Of a DNA stretch of 64,000 nt, positions 8,587 through 17,841 are shown one piece after another (the first letter of the stretch is position 1; each line of letters begins with the position of its first letter). The notes beneath the pieces are model-generated. The model was not told where the DNA came from. It was given only the letters and a program-made list of their open reading frames with translations, and made no database searches. Both the position numbers and the translations under genes were made by a program. This DNA comes from JAVVHH01 sp963848035. GTDB taxonomy: Bacteria; Pseudomonadota; Alphaproteobacteria; Acetobacterales; Acetobacteraceae. The DNA is taken from the NCBI GenBank assembly GCA_963848035.1, contig CAWKCD010000001.1:2852001-2916000 (forward strand). The letters are read 5' to 3'.

Positions 8587-10178
8587 ATGCGGCGCCGTGA
8601 CTTGTTGGCGGCTATTTCGGCTGCAACGATTTCCAGTACCCCGCCGCTCGGCATGCCGAACATCGCGCGCGCCGCGACGGCAAAGCCGCTGCGTCTCGTG
8701 CCGCATGCCGATGTGGCCAATTTCGATCCGATCTGGAACGTCGCCTACATCGCCCGGAACGCTGGCATGCTGGTCTGGGATACGCTCTACGGCGTCGATT
8801 CCGCCATGGTGCCGCAGCGCCAGATGGTCGAGGCGGAGGAGGTGTCGGCCGATGGCAGGGTCTGGATGTTCCGGCTACGGCCGGGTCTCCGGTTCCACGA
8901 TGGCGAGCCGGTGTTGGCGCGCGACGCGGTCGCCAGCATCCAGCGTTGGGCGGCCCGCGACACGATGGGTCAGATGCTACGCGGCATCGAGACCGAACTC
9001 GCGGCCGTGGACGACCGGACCTTCCGCTGGACGCTGCGCCGGCCGTTTCCGAAGATGAAACTCGCGCTGGGGAAGATCGCGACGCCGTGCTGCTTCATCA
9101 TGCCGGAACGGATCGCGCGAACGGACCCGTCGCGGCCGATCGCCGAATACGTCGGCAGCGGGCCGATGCGGTTCAAGCGCGACGAATGGGTTCCGGGTGC
9201 CCGGGCGGTGTTCGAGCGTTTCGATGGCTACGTCGCGCGGGCGGAGCCTGCTTCATGGATGGCGGGCGGGAAGCGCGTGGCGGTGCCGCGGACGGAGTGG
9301 CTGACCGTCCCCGACCCCGCGACCGCATCGGCGGCCCTGCTCAACGGTGAAGTGGACTGGTGGGAGCGGGCCGTCCAGGACCTCGCGCCGATGCTCGAGC
9401 GCAACGGCGACGTGGTCGTGCGTCCGCAAGACGGATACGGGTTCGTCGGGCTGCTCATCTTCAACCACCTGCAGCCGCCGTTCAGCGACGTGCGTGCCCG
9501 GCGGGCGGTGCTGATGGCGTTGGCTCAGGCGGATTACATGCGGGCGATCGTCGGGGACGACCAGAGTCTGTGGCAGACGATGCCGGGGTTCTTCCCGCGC
9601 AAGGCCGCTGCGTTCACCGATGCGGGCGGGGAGATCCTGGCTGGAGCGCGCGACATCGGTGCGGCCCGGCAGGCGCTCGCCTCGAGCGGCTACAAAGGCG
9701 AGCCCGTGGTGCTGATGGCGGCGCAGGATATCGCCTATTACAAAGCCTTCGGCGAGGTGACCGCCGATCTGCTGCGGCAACTGGGTGTGAAGGTCGACTA
9801 CGTCGCGGTCGATTGGGGGACGGTGGTCGCGCGCCGGGCGAAGAAGACGTCGGCCGCCGAGGGGGGTTGGAACCTCTACATCACGGCGATCTCGGCGATG
9901 ATTGCCTGGATCCCGGGAGCAAATGGCTGTCGGCAAAGGGCGATCAGTTCGTCAACGGCTGGGCGAGCAGTGCGGCTGTGCAGGCCGACATCGCGGCCTG
10001 GTATGACGCGCCGGATGCGGGGGCGGAGCTGGCCGCTGCGAGACGGACGAACGAGCACGCGCTCGAGGACGGGATGTATGCGCCGCTCGGGAATTATCTG
10101 GTCACGTCGGCTTGGCGCAAATCGGTCGTTGGGATCCAGTCGGCGCCGATGCCGTTTCTTTGGGACGTTCGCGTTTAG
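8587..10178 (+). pseudogene. ABC solute-binding protein, family 5, Tat-type signal, frame-broken
   Basis: ATG at 8587 with GGTGAG just upstream. The N-terminus MRRRDLLAAISAATISS is a twin-arginine-like signal, followed by a family 5 solute-binding fold (RFHDGEPVLARDAVASI, GSGPMRFKRDEW). The reading frame is good to about residue 437 (near 9900). The family-like C-terminus (DPGSKWLSAKGDQFVNGW ... APMPFLWDVRV) continues in another frame to a stop ending at 10178. The shift fits loss of one base, or of a slightly larger segment, around 9895-9920. It is either a real mutation or a sequence error. No transporter membrane genes adjoin it. It runs opposite to the solute-binding gene at 6408-7925. 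Confidence 0.8.
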
Positions 10179-10328
10179 CGGGCTGCTGATACGCTGACGC
10201 GGAAGTTCGGCTTGCGGCCGGGACTGGCCGTTAAAAGACGGGCAGGTTATCGGCGAGAAAGGGCAAGAAGCTGCTTGGCAAGTTACGCCCCCTATGACAG
10301 CAATCGACCCAATAGCACCGGAAAGCAG

Positions 10329-10805
10329 CTATCGGCGGGCCAGCGCGGCTCTTGGCACCTCTTGTGGTCCGCCATCACATCGATAGTGCACTTGGGGACC
10401 GATCCGTAGACGCTTCTCATCGGCCGATATGACTGTCGGATACCTGGCGTAAACTGGCATAGGCGTATTGAAGATGCCGGTCTGTTCGTCGAAGCCGTAG
10501 CCGAACGCATTACTACTTTTTAGTGTTCCTTCGAACGTGTACTGCGTCTCAGTTGCAGAGCCGCTGCGCCGATACTCACGACTTGAAATATATCCCTTCG
10601 CAAGATCTGGATAGCACCATTTCCGATCGGCCAAATCGGCCAAGGTAGCTTTTCGAAAACTCCCATCGGCGCGTGCTTCACTCACGGGCGAGGCCGGAAG
10701 CGGGGCAATAATGATTGTCGGGTTAGCAAGACTTGCTGCTGTATCAGGGTCAGCGCAGCTAAAGAGACCCAACGTAGCCAGAGCGATATGGGACGACCAA
10801 CGCAT
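10329..10805 (-). CDS. Small putative lipoprotein, unknown function
   Basis: From the ATG at 10805 the product is 158 residues. GGAG stands about 8 bases upstream of that ATG, which favours it over a longer upstream start. MRWSSHIALATLGLFSC is a short signal ending in a lipobox-like LFSC, so the mature protein should be lipidated on Cys17. The mature part has no motif I recognise. Codon use is less GC-biased than in the flanking genes, as in the whole 10.2-12.7 kb stretch, which suggests acquisition by transfer. Confidence 0.55.
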   Translation of the reverse strand: MRWSSHIALATLGLFSCADPDTAASLANPTIIIAPLPASPVSEARADGSFRKATLADLADRKWCYPDLAKGYISSREYRRSGSATETQYTFEGTLKSSNAFGYGFDEQTGIFNTPMPVYARYPTVISADEKRLRIGPQVHYRCDGGPQEVPRAALARR

Positions 10806-10949
10806 GACAAGCTCCGTCGCGTTTTTACCGCAATGACAGTACCATGATCGAAACGGACGGTCACTCTCCCGATGTCGGCGCCGGTTGACCAGGAACCGGC
10901 GTTCCGGCTTCAAAGGCATGCGCATCAATGTGCCATCAGCCAGACCCGG

Positions 10950-11298
10950 CCCGACATGGTCAATGAGGGTATCGCTTTCTACGCACCAAAGGGGGCATGA
11001 ACTTCGATTATAGCCGAGCGTAAGCGAAGAACGGGCTCTTAACTGACCTGAAAGTCGCTAGAGCAATCCGCGAGGAGTGCACCCACTACATCCCCGTTGC
11101 CGGCAACGATGCTTTCCGCGACTTCGTCGCACGCGATCAATTCCGTATTGACGGTCGCTCGTGGACGCAAGACGACGTCGTCATCTTCCCGGGACACAAA
11201 GCGCTTTGTTCTCTGCAATGTTGTCCGTGGCCGACCAGGGACGTTCCGTCGTGGCGCTCGATCCACCGTATGCCACTTACGAAGCGGTGGTGGGGGTC
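10950..11298 (+). pseudogene. Remnant of a class I/II PLP-dependent aminotransferase
   Basis: Pieces read in shifting frames resemble the N-terminal third of an aspartate-aminotransferase-type enzyme. PDMVNEGIAFYAPKG comes near 10953. Then, from 11042, come VARAIREECTHYIPVAG and DDVVIFPGHKAL (the usual THYTPxxG ... VVxxPGxKxAL pattern). A second frame then gives VVALDPPYATYEAVV (compare DPxYxxY). No start codon, no lysine-containing PLP region and no C-terminus remain. Similarity stops near 11298, where IS110-like sequence on the other strand begins. It is a dead gene fragment. Confidence 0.5.
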
Positions 11299-11299
11299 T

Positions 11300-11448
11300 C
11301 GGACGTGGGTCGCGCAATGCTCCCTATTTCGATCACCACCCTTCGTGCAGGACGCAGCCGTCGAAGCCGTCCATAACGGGAGCGACTTGTCGATGACACA
11401 GACGCTGATCTCCCGCAGCGATACGTCCAACGCAACGTAGTGCTCCAT
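11300..11448 (-). pseudogene. Remnant of an IS110-family transposase (N-terminus)
   Basis: From the ATG at 11448, with GGGAG upstream, the product begins MEHYVALDVSLREISVCVID. This matches the start of IS110-family DEDD transposases, whose first catalytic Asp is in the (G/A)LDVS motif. After about 25 residues the frame breaks; RRVVIEIGSI in another frame corresponds to the following conserved Glu segment. The rest of the ~340-residue transposase is missing. It abuts the aminotransferase remnant. Confidence 0.6.
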
Positions 11449-11450
11449 AG

Positions 11451-11746
11451 TCGCAATCTCCCGAGGCTCATGTGTCCGAACTGATGCTACTCAGCTCGGC
11501 GCCGGAGGGGGAGCCCGCCCCGGTTACCCCATGTGCGAACTCGTCAGCCTCATCGGACGAACGACGGCTTTTAGATTGTCGCCGAGATCGTCGGAACAGC
11601 GACAACGGGCGCGTAGCCGCCGGGCGGCTGATGGGGCGATTGGGTCCGGAGGAGTTTGACAGCTTTCAACGCGCTGGCCAAGAACGGCACAGCTTGTGTA
11701 TCATGGACACGGTAGCCGCTTCCATCAATTCAGAATAGTAACTGCA
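11451..11746. other. Intergenic stretch without a supportable gene
   Basis: About 300 bases between the IS110 remnant and the membrane protein stop. A short open frame on the plus strand (11472-11738) has no recognisable similarity and no good ribosome binding site. The sequence probably includes the left end of the decayed insertion sequence. Confidence 0.4.
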
Positions 11747-12355
11747 TCATTTCAAAATTCCCAGAAGTCCAGAGGAGTCGTAGTCGCGCCGGTTCACTGC
11801 GGGTTCATCTAGAACTGCGCGTGTCGCTTCGAGTATCTTGCTGCGGTATGTGTTCAGAACTACCTGGGGATTTCGTAGTTGCTCAACGTCAAGACTGGTG
11901 TGCTCTGGACCGGCATTTCGTTCAAGGAGTCCGTCTGTTGCGAGACCAATTAGCTGGAAATACCGAATGGTTAACAGGTCGCGCACGGCATGCCAAAGAA
12001 GACGCGGCGTATCCGAAACAAAATATATCCGTAGCCGCGTTTCCAGCGCTTCACCTGCAACGTGAGCAGAAAGATAGCGCTCGTCAAGACTGGTGCGAAG
12101 ATCGGCAACCCGTTCCGGCAACGTGGACTCAACTTTAGTCGCACGCCAAAACCGCTGGGTTTCGATGTAGATCCCACTTGCGACCTGTGTCATCTCGACA
12201 ATCAGCTGCTCACGTAAAATCCGATCCTGTCGGCGCACTTGAATCCGGTCCGTAATGCGGGCGGCAAATAGGCCAATGACCAGCGTTCCTACGAACGCAG
12301 CTAAGAGTGGGCTGATAGCGGCCAGAATGGCCCGTTGCCAGAAAGGATCGTGCAT
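11747..12355 (-). CDS. Hypothetical single-pass membrane protein
   Basis: 202 residues from the ATG at 12355, chosen because CAGGGA stands upstream; the frame is open for another 53 codons. One hydrophobic helix at about residues 7-30 (AILAAISPLLAAFVGTLVIGL) is followed by a long charged, mostly helical domain that is probably cytoplasmic. I recognise no family. Base composition is less GC-rich than the window average, in line with the surrounding decayed island. Confidence 0.55.
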   Translation of the reverse strand: MHDPFWQRAILAAISPLLAAFVGTLVIGLFAARITDRIQVRRQDRILREQLIVEMTQVASGIYIETQRFWRATKVESTLPERVADLRTSLDERYLSAHVAGEALETRLRIYFVSDTPRLLWHAVRDLLTIRYFQLIGLATDGLLERNAGPEHTSLDVEQLRNPQVVLNTYRSKILEATRAVLDEPAVNRRDYDSSGLLGILK

Positions 12356-12819
12356 CTCGGAGTTCCCTGCCTGTTCGTTGAAGACGATGCCTCCAAGGCA
12401 AGATGTCACAGTCATTCCGATTACGCAACCTTCACGCTTCATCCACTTCAGCGTTGGCGCGCCAAATGGCTGCTGGAGAGTCCACTTTTGAGATATCTCC
12501 CTAAACCTTTGCACGACTGGTGTTGGCGCGATGCCGCCGAGGGCCTGATGGGTAGGTTGGGCCGATGACGGTCTGGCAGTTTATAAGTGGCTTCGTGGAA
12601 GAGCGGACACGGTCGGTGTAGCCGCTCGGGCTCAGTAAAGCCGTTCCGATAGGCCTGCCTAGGTCAGTCGCGATCGACCGTAGTGCTGGTCTGCGTATTT
12701 TCCGACCCTGCAATTCGGAGGAGTTTTACTGGTAACGACGGTCCATGCGTCGGGCACCGACCTGCCGATTTGGCAGCCGGCATTTCGGTCGGGCCCACCC
12801 CAACGGATCGAGCGCCAGC
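12356..12819. other. Intergenic region upstream of the molybdenum oxidoreductase
   Basis: About 460 bases with short unsupported frames only. GCCGCCGAGGGCCTGATGGG here resembles a segment near 11617, hinting at fragments of one decayed element on both sides of the membrane protein gene. No promoter can be assigned with confidence. GGAGGAG at about 12718 is not followed by an acceptable start. Confidence 0.4.
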
Positions 12820-14556
12820 ATGGACAATATCAGCGACAACCGCCTCGCTCACGATCCGCTCGAGGCGAAGCTCACGGCGGCCGATGACCGGGTGCGCCTG
12901 AACCACTGGATGCCGCCGCAATCGGGGATCGTGCCCCTGATCCGGTTCCGGACGCGCTGGTACAGCGTGCTGTGGGCGCTGCCGATCGCGTTCGTTCTCC
13001 TGATCGTGGGTGTGGCGGTTGCGCAAGCGCTTCGGCAGGTTCCGGAGGTCCAGGCATTCCTGGTCCGCTATCCTGGTGCGCCGGCCGATGCTCGCGTGGT
13101 GATGTCGGGGTTCCCGCTCTGGCTTCGGGTCACTCACTTCCTGAACCTGCTGTTCATGACGTTCATCATCCGGGCCGGTGTGCAGATTTTGGCGGACCAT
13201 CCGCGGCTTTATTGGCGGCGGGACTGTACGCCGGGCAGTGATTGGTTCCGCTTCCAGAAGCCGGTGCCGACCGGGCGGGTGTGGACGGCGAAAGATGACT
13301 CGGTGACGATCCCGGGCTGGCTGGGTATCCCGGGCATCCGTCACTCGATCGGGCTCGCGCGGTGGTGGCATTTCTCGGTCAACACGCTTTGGATGCTGAA
13401 CGGCATCGCCATCTACGTCCTGCTGTTTTCGACCGACCAGTGGCAGCGGGTGGTGCCGACGACGTGGGCGGTGTTTCCGAACGCGCTCTCGATGGCGATC
13501 CAGTATTTATCGTTGAACTTCCCGGCCGATCATAGCTGGACGTATTACAACAGCCTGCAGCAGCTGTTCTACTTTGCCACGGTATTCATCGCGGCACCGA
13601 CTTCCATCGTCACCGGCTTCATGCAGAGTCCGTCGCTGTCGAACAGCGCGGGGTGGTTCGGCCGGGTGTTGAACCGGCAGCGGGCCCGCTCGATCCATTT
13701 CCTGGCGCTGTGGTGGTTCCTGCTGTTCATCCTCGCCCATGTCACGCTGGTGTTCATCACGGGCGCACGGGTCAATCTGAACATGATGTGGGCCGGGGTG
13801 AATGACGGATCATGGAGCGGGTTCGCCGTCTTCGTTCCGCTCATCGCGCTGGTCGGGGTGGGCTGGTGGCTGGCGTCGCCGTTCACCATCAAGCATGCGA
13901 GGCTGGTGCAACGGATCGGGCAGTTCATGATCGGGCCCGTCAAAGGGCTGGCCGAGTGGTGGGACCCGAAAAGCGAGCTGACCGAAGCGGATATCTCGCC
14001 GTATTTCTGGCCGAACGGGACCATGCCGGCGTCGGCCGAGTTCGAGGCGTTGGTCGCGGGCGAGTTTGCCGATTACCGGCTCCGGGTCGGCGGTTTGGTG
14101 GAACGCCCGTGCAGCTTCAGCCTGGCCGAGTTGCGGGCGATGCCGCAGCAGGAGCAGATCACCACGCATTTCTGCATCCAGGGCTGGACCGGCGTGGCGA
14201 AATGGGGCGGCGTGCCGATGCGCGATATCCTCGATCTCGTGCGCCCGTCCGCGGAGGCGCGCTACGCGGTGTTCTATTCGCTGGCCGATGGCGCCGATGG
14301 CGGCCGCTACTACGACGTGCATCGGATGGTGAACATGCGGCACGCGCTGACGCTCCTGGCACTCGACATGAACGGTGCGCCGATCAGCGTGCTGCACGGG
14401 GCTCCGGTGCGGCTGCGGTGCGAGAACGAGCTGGGCTTCAAGATGGTCAAGTGGATTGCCGCGATCGAGTTCGTGCATGATTTCGCCGATCTCGGGGAGG
14501 GGCACGGCGGCTATAACGAGGATCACGAGTTCTACGGCTACCGCATGCCGATCTGA
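12820..14556 (+). CDS. Fused membrane cytochrome b and sulfite-oxidase-type molybdopterin oxidoreductase
   Basis: 578 residues from the ATG at 12820 (an upstream in-frame start at 12745 gives an unlikely Arg-rich extension). The N-terminal ~330 residues hold several membrane helices with helix-borne His residues (RVTHFLNLLFMTFIIRAG, RWWHFSVNTLWMLNGIAIY, IHFLALWWFLLFILAHV), as in cytochrome b561/thiosulfate-reductase-type subunits. The C-terminal ~170 residues are a SUOX/YedY-like molybdopterin domain; C452 in THFCIQGWTGVAKWGGVP is the expected Mo ligand. The fusion would pass electrons between the quinone pool and the Mo site. No signal peptide or separate subunits are seen. Substrate is unknown. 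Confidence 0.82.
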   Translation: MDNISDNRLAHDPLEAKLTAADDRVRLNHWMPPQSGIVPLIRFRTRWYSVLWALPIAFVLLIVGVAVAQALRQVPEVQAFLVRYPGAPADARVVMSGFPLWLRVTHFLNLLFMTFIIRAGVQILADHPRLYWRRDCTPGSDWFRFQKPVPTGRVWTAKDDSVTIPGWLGIPGIRHSIGLARWWHFSVNTLWMLNGIAIYVLLFSTDQWQRVVPTTWAVFPNALSMAIQYLSLNFPADHSWTYYNSLQQLFYFATVFIAAPTSIVTGFMQSPSLSNSAGWFGRVLNRQRARSIHFLALWWFLLFILAHVTLVFITGARVNLNMMWAGVNDGSWSGFAVFVPLIALVGVGWWLASPFTIKHARLVQRIGQFMIGPVKGLAEWWDPKSELTEADISPYFWPNGTMPASAEFEALVAGEFADYRLRVGGLVERPCSFSLAELRAMPQQEQITTHFCIQGWTGVAKWGGVPMRDILDLVRPSAEARYAVFYSLADGADGGRYYDVHRMVNMRHALTLLALDMNGAPISVLHGAPVRLRCENELGFKMVKWIAAIEFVHDFADLGEGHGGYNEDHEFYGYRMPI

Positions 14557-14728
14557 TGGGCGTGGTGGCGCCGGAGCCGGTGGCCAAGTCAGAGTTGAAT
14601 TTGGGTGCGGCGCTTTATGCTCCGGCCGAGGTCCGAGGTGCCCTCAATCGCGCGGCTGCCGCGTATGTCCGCTGCAGAGGAGCGCGACGAGGCGGCTGAC
14701 GACAGGCAGTGGCGCACTGGCTGTGCGA

Positions 14729-15115
14729 TTAGATTGCGTTGCGCGTTGGGCGTGGCAGCGGGGGCGTGAAGGGGTGGTAGGAGGGCACGTCCAGCTCTCG
14801 TACTGGGCGGACCTCGATGCTGCCATGACGGGCGGGGGGAATGCGGGCGGCGATCGCCAGCGCCTCGTTCAGGTCTTTGGCGTCGATCAAATAGAAGCCG
14901 GCCAGCAATTCCTTGGTCTCGGCGAACGGGCCGTCGGTGAGCGTGGTGCTGACGTTGCGGACGCGGACCGTGGTGGCGGTGTGCGCCGGGTGGAGCGGCG
15001 CGGCGGCGAGCAGCCGGCCGCTCTCGGCCAGTTCGTTGGCGAACGCGAAGCAGTCCCGGTCGGGGCAGGCGCTCCAGTTTTCCTCGTCGAGATAGACCAG
15101 GCAGAGATACTTCAT
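14729..15115 (-). CDS. YCII-related (DGPF) family protein
   Basis: 128 residues from the ATG at 15115, with GGAG 8 bases upstream. It begins MKYLCLVYLDE and contains TLTDGPFAETKELLAGFYLID, the signature of the DGPF/YCII family of small ferredoxin-like-fold proteins. It is the last gene of a minus-strand run: YCII, sigma factor, two glutathione S-transferases, then this second YCII protein. In ECF42-type systems DGPF proteins are the conserved partners or targets of the sigma factor. Biochemical activity is not established for the family. Confidence 0.85.
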   Translation of the reverse strand: MKYLCLVYLDEENWSACPDRDCFAFANELAESGRLLAAAPLHPAHTATTVRVRNVSTTLTDGPFAETKELLAGFYLIDAKDLNEALAIAARIPPARHGSIEVRPVRELDVPSYHPFTPPLPRPTRNAI

Positions 15116-15141
15116 GGGTGGGCTCCGTTGACGTGGCGGGG

Positions 15142-15831
15142 TCAGGCGACGCCGTGATCGGGGATGAAGTCGGCGAGCTGTGCGGCCATCGCGCGCTGGA
15201 AGGCCGGGCGGGCCATGCCGCGGGCGATGTAGGCGGCGAGGTTCGCGTGCGCGGCGATCAGCGCCTCGTCGGGCACGCTGCGAAGCGCTTCGACCATCAT
15301 CAGATCGCCGATGGTGAAGCGATCTTCCAGCCATTCCTTGGCGCCAAGGGCTTCGGACAAGTCGCTGAGCCGCTTTTGCAGGAACGGGGTGACCGCGGCA
15401 CAGGCGTCGGCGGAGGCAGCCGCCGGGCCGACGAAATGCTTGACCATGAACAGGGCGGTGCTGAACGGCTCGACGCTGTTGAGGGCAGCGATGAGCCAAA
15501 CGAGGGCGCGGGCGCGGGCGTGTTCGTCCCGTGGCAGCAATCGCTCGTCCTTTTCGCCGATGTGCATGACGATCGCGCCTGACTCGAACAGGCATAGCGT
15601 GCCTTCCCGGTAGACCGGCACCTGCCCGAACGGGTGCTGGCTGCGGTAGTCGGCTGGGGGCGCCGGGCCGCCTGGCGGGCCGAAGCTGCCGTTGATGAGG
15701 CGCACGCGGTATCCGAGCCCGATCTCCTCGAGCGCCCAGCGGACGCGAAGATCGCGCACGAAGCCGCGGCCCATTGGGGGCACCCAGGCGAGCGCAGTGA
15801 CTTCGATGGGGGCATTTTCGTCGATTGGCAT
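15142..15831 (-). CDS. Glutathione S-transferase family protein
   Basis: 229 residues from the ATG at 15831 (GGAGG 8 bases upstream). It has an N-terminal thioredoxin-like domain (GQVPVYREGTLCLFESGAIVMHI, with the cis-Pro and the SNAIL-like FESGAI glutathione-binding motif near 85-90) and an all-helical C-terminal domain. It begins 13 bases after the upstream transferase gene ends, so both are probably in the sigma-factor operon. A detoxification or dehydrochlorination role is typical of the family. The substrate is not evident. Confidence 0.85.
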   Translation of the reverse strand: MPIDENAPIEVTALAWVPPMGRGFVRDLRVRWALEEIGLGYRVRLINGSFGPPGGPAPPADYRSQHPFGQVPVYREGTLCLFESGAIVMHIGEKDERLLPRDEHARARALVWLIAALNSVEPFSTALFMVKHFVGPAAASADACAAVTPFLQKRLSDLSEALGAKEWLEDRFTIGDLMMVEALRSVPDEALIAAHANLAAYIARGMARPAFQRAMAAQLADFIPDHGVA

Positions 15832-15844
15832 CAGGAGCCTCCTC

Positions 15845-16504
15845 TCAATCGCGATCCGGGTTGGGTGCGCCCGGCGGGAAGAAGTGACGAAACGGGCGTG
15901 CGTCGTCGACGCATCGGGCGACGGGGGGCAGACGGAGGAGAACGGCGCGCCAGGCCGCCAGCCGGGGGCAGTGTTCCTGCGCGATCGGGAGCACCCAATC
16001 GGCATAGAACAACGAGGGGGCGGCGGCGCAGGTCAGGAGGGTGATGCCCTGCGGCTCGCCGTCCGCCGCGAGCCATGCCTCGAGCCAACGGTAGGCGCGG
16101 GCGAGCGCCTGTTTGGCTGTGGCGATCTCGTTCTGGTCGGGGGCGGCGGGGGCGGCGAGATGCGCGGCTACGACGCGCATCAGGTTGGCCATGACGTAGT
16201 TGTCGAACACGCGGTCGAGCATGCGCATCCGGGCGGCCGCGATGGGGTCGCCGGGCAGGAGAGGCCGGCATGCCGGCCGGGTCGCGGCCAGATACTCGAT
16301 GATGCCGGTCGCTTCGAGGACCGCTTGGTCGCCATCGAGCAGCAGCGGGAATTTGCCGGCGGGCGTGCGCTCCTGCACGACGGCGTTGTGGTCCGGATGG
16401 TCGGGGCCGAGAGTGCGGAATTCGAACGGCACCTCGTGGGCGTAGAGCGGGATCAGCGCCTTCCAGGTGTAGGAGGAGAACGGATGTCCGAAGAGCTGCA
16501 ACAT
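15845..16504 (-). CDS. Glutathione S-transferase family protein
   Basis: 219 residues from the ATG at 16504; no strong ribosome binding site. The N-terminus MLQLFGHPFSSYTWKALIPL is the thioredoxin-fold start with the candidate catalytic Ser/Tyr. GKFPLLLDGDQAVLEATGII follows, with the cis-Pro and EATGI in the SNAIL position. The C-terminal helical domain ends in a Pro/Asp-rich tail. It sits 80 bases after the sigma-factor gene and 13 before a second transferase. It differs strongly from that neighbour, so this is not a recent duplication. Confidence 0.85.
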   Translation of the reverse strand: MLQLFGHPFSSYTWKALIPLYAHEVPFEFRTLGPDHPDHNAVVQERTPAGKFPLLLDGDQAVLEATGIIEYLAATRPACRPLLPGDPIAAARMRMLDRVFDNYVMANLMRVVAAHLAAPAAPDQNEIATAKQALARAYRWLEAWLAADGEPQGITLLTCAAAPSLFYADWVLPIAQEHCPRLAAWRAVLLRLPPVARCVDDARPFRHFFPPGAPNPDRD

Positions 16505-16584
16505 CGCTTGGGTCCGATCGCTCGTCTGTTTGTGGAGTTGTCGAACGGCGCACGGCCCAATCGACAGACCGGCGACGAAATTCT

Positions 16585-17841
16585 CTAGCCGTCGATCTCG
16601 GCAAGGCGTTTGCGGAGCAGACGGCGCTCCGGCTCCTGCTGGGCCAGCGCGAGGGCGCGCAGGAAGGAGGTGCGCGCCGCTTCGCGATGGCCGGCGCGGC
16701 GGCTCAATTCGGCATGGGCGGCGTGGGCCAGGTGATACGAGGCGAGCTTGCCGTCGTGCAGCATGGGCTCGATCAGCGCGAGGCCGGCCGCCGGGCTGTC
16801 GCGCATGGCGACCGCGACCGCCCGGTTGAGGGCGACGACTGGGGAGGTCTCGACTTGCAGGAGCCGGTCGTAGAGGCCGACGATCTGCGCCCAATCCGTC
16901 TCCGCGGCCGACCGCGCCTCGGTATGGACGGCGACGATGGCGGCTTGCAGCGCGTAGGCGCCGTAGCCGGGGCTGCGGAGCGCATCGAGCGCCATCGCCC
17001 GGCCGATCTCGAGTTCGCCTTCTTCCCAGAGCGATCGGTCCTGGTCCTCGAGCGAGACGAGGTCGCCGGCGGCGTCGGTGCGGGCCCGGCGGCGGGCGTG
17101 GTGCAGCAGCATCAGCGCGAGGACGCCGCGCGCTTCCGCGTGCGGGCACAGGCGCACCAGCAGCCATCCGAGGCGGACCGCTTCCGCGGCGAGGTCGAGC
17201 CGCAGCGCCTGCTCGCCGCTGCTGGCGGAGTAGCCCTCGTTGAAGAGGAGATAGATCACGCGCAACACGCTGCCGAGCCGAGGCGCGAACTGCTCGGGCT
17301 CGGGGACTTCGTAGGGGATGAGCGCGTCGCGGATCTTGGCCTTGGCGCGCACGATGCGCTGCGCCAGGGTCGAGGGCGGGATGAGGAACGCGCGCGCGAT
17401 CTCCTCGGTGCCGAGGCCGCACACCTCGCGCAAGGTGAGCGCGATGCGTGCTTCTTCGGAGAGGCTCGGATGGCAGCAGGTGAAGATCAGCCGAAGCCGG
17501 TCGTCCTCGATCGGCTCGGTTTCGTCCGGGGCCGTCCCTGGCGCCGGCGTGTGCTCGACGGCCTCCTTGTGGTCCTCGGCGCTGTCGAAGCGCGCCTCGC
17601 GGCGGAGGCGGTCGATCGCCTTGAAGCGGCCGACGGAGATGAGCCAGGCGACCGGATTGGCCGGCAAGCCGTCGCGCGGCCATTGTTCGGCGGCGGCCAT
17701 GAAGGCGTCGTGCTCGGCCTCCTCCGCCCGCTCGAAGCTGCCGAGCAGGCGGAGCAAGGTCGCGAAGATGCGCCGTCCGTCGCGGCGGTAGACGGCCTCG
17801 AGCGCGGCGACGCCGTCGGTGTTCAGTCCTCCTTCGGGCAT
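16585..17841 (-). CDS. ECF42-type RNA polymerase sigma factor with C-terminal TPR-like extension
   Basis: 418 residues from the ATG at 17841, far longer than an ordinary ECF sigma factor (~180-200). Region 2 (about 12-80) includes AEEAEHDAFMAAAEQWPRDG and PVAWLISVGRFKAIDRLRR. Region 4 (about 115-170) includes EEARIALTLREVCGLGTEEI. The remaining ~240 residues are helical, with RAVAVAMRDSPAAGL and YHLAHAAHAELSRRAG, like the TPR-like extension of ECF42 sigma factors. The start lies inside the upstream YCII gene (19-bp overlap), so the pair is translationally coupled. There is no anti-sigma gene, as usual for this group, in which the extension itself is thought to control activity. Confidence 0.88.
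   Translation of the reverse strand: MPEGGLNTDGVAALEAVYRRDGRRIFATLLRLLGSFERAEEAEHDAFMAAAEQWPRDGLPANPVAWLISVGRFKAIDRLRREARFDSAEDHKEAVEHTPAPGTAPDETEPIEDDRLRLIFTCCHPSLSEEARIALTLREVCGLGTEEIARAFLIPPSTLAQRIVRAKAKIRDALIPYEVPEPEQFAPRLGSVLRVIYLLFNEGYSASSGEQALRLDLAAEAVRLGWLLVRLCPHAEARGVLALMLLHHARRRARTDAAGDLVSLEDQDRSLWEEGELEIGRAMALDALRSPGYGAYALQAAIVAVHTEARSAAETDWAQIVGLYDRLLQVETSPVVALNRAVAVAMRDSPAAGLALIEPMLHDGKLASYHLAHAAHAELSRRAGHREAARTSFLRALALAQQEPERRLLRKRLAEIDG

Noticed and set aside
11472..11738. An 88-codon plus-strand frame after the IS110 remnant
   Set aside because: No good ribosome binding site, no recognisable family, and it lies in decayed sequence.
12745..12819. Upstream start for the molybdenum oxidoreductase
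   Set aside because: It would add a 25-residue Arg/His/Gly-rich leader unlike a signal peptide; the ATG at 12820 gives a normal N-terminus.
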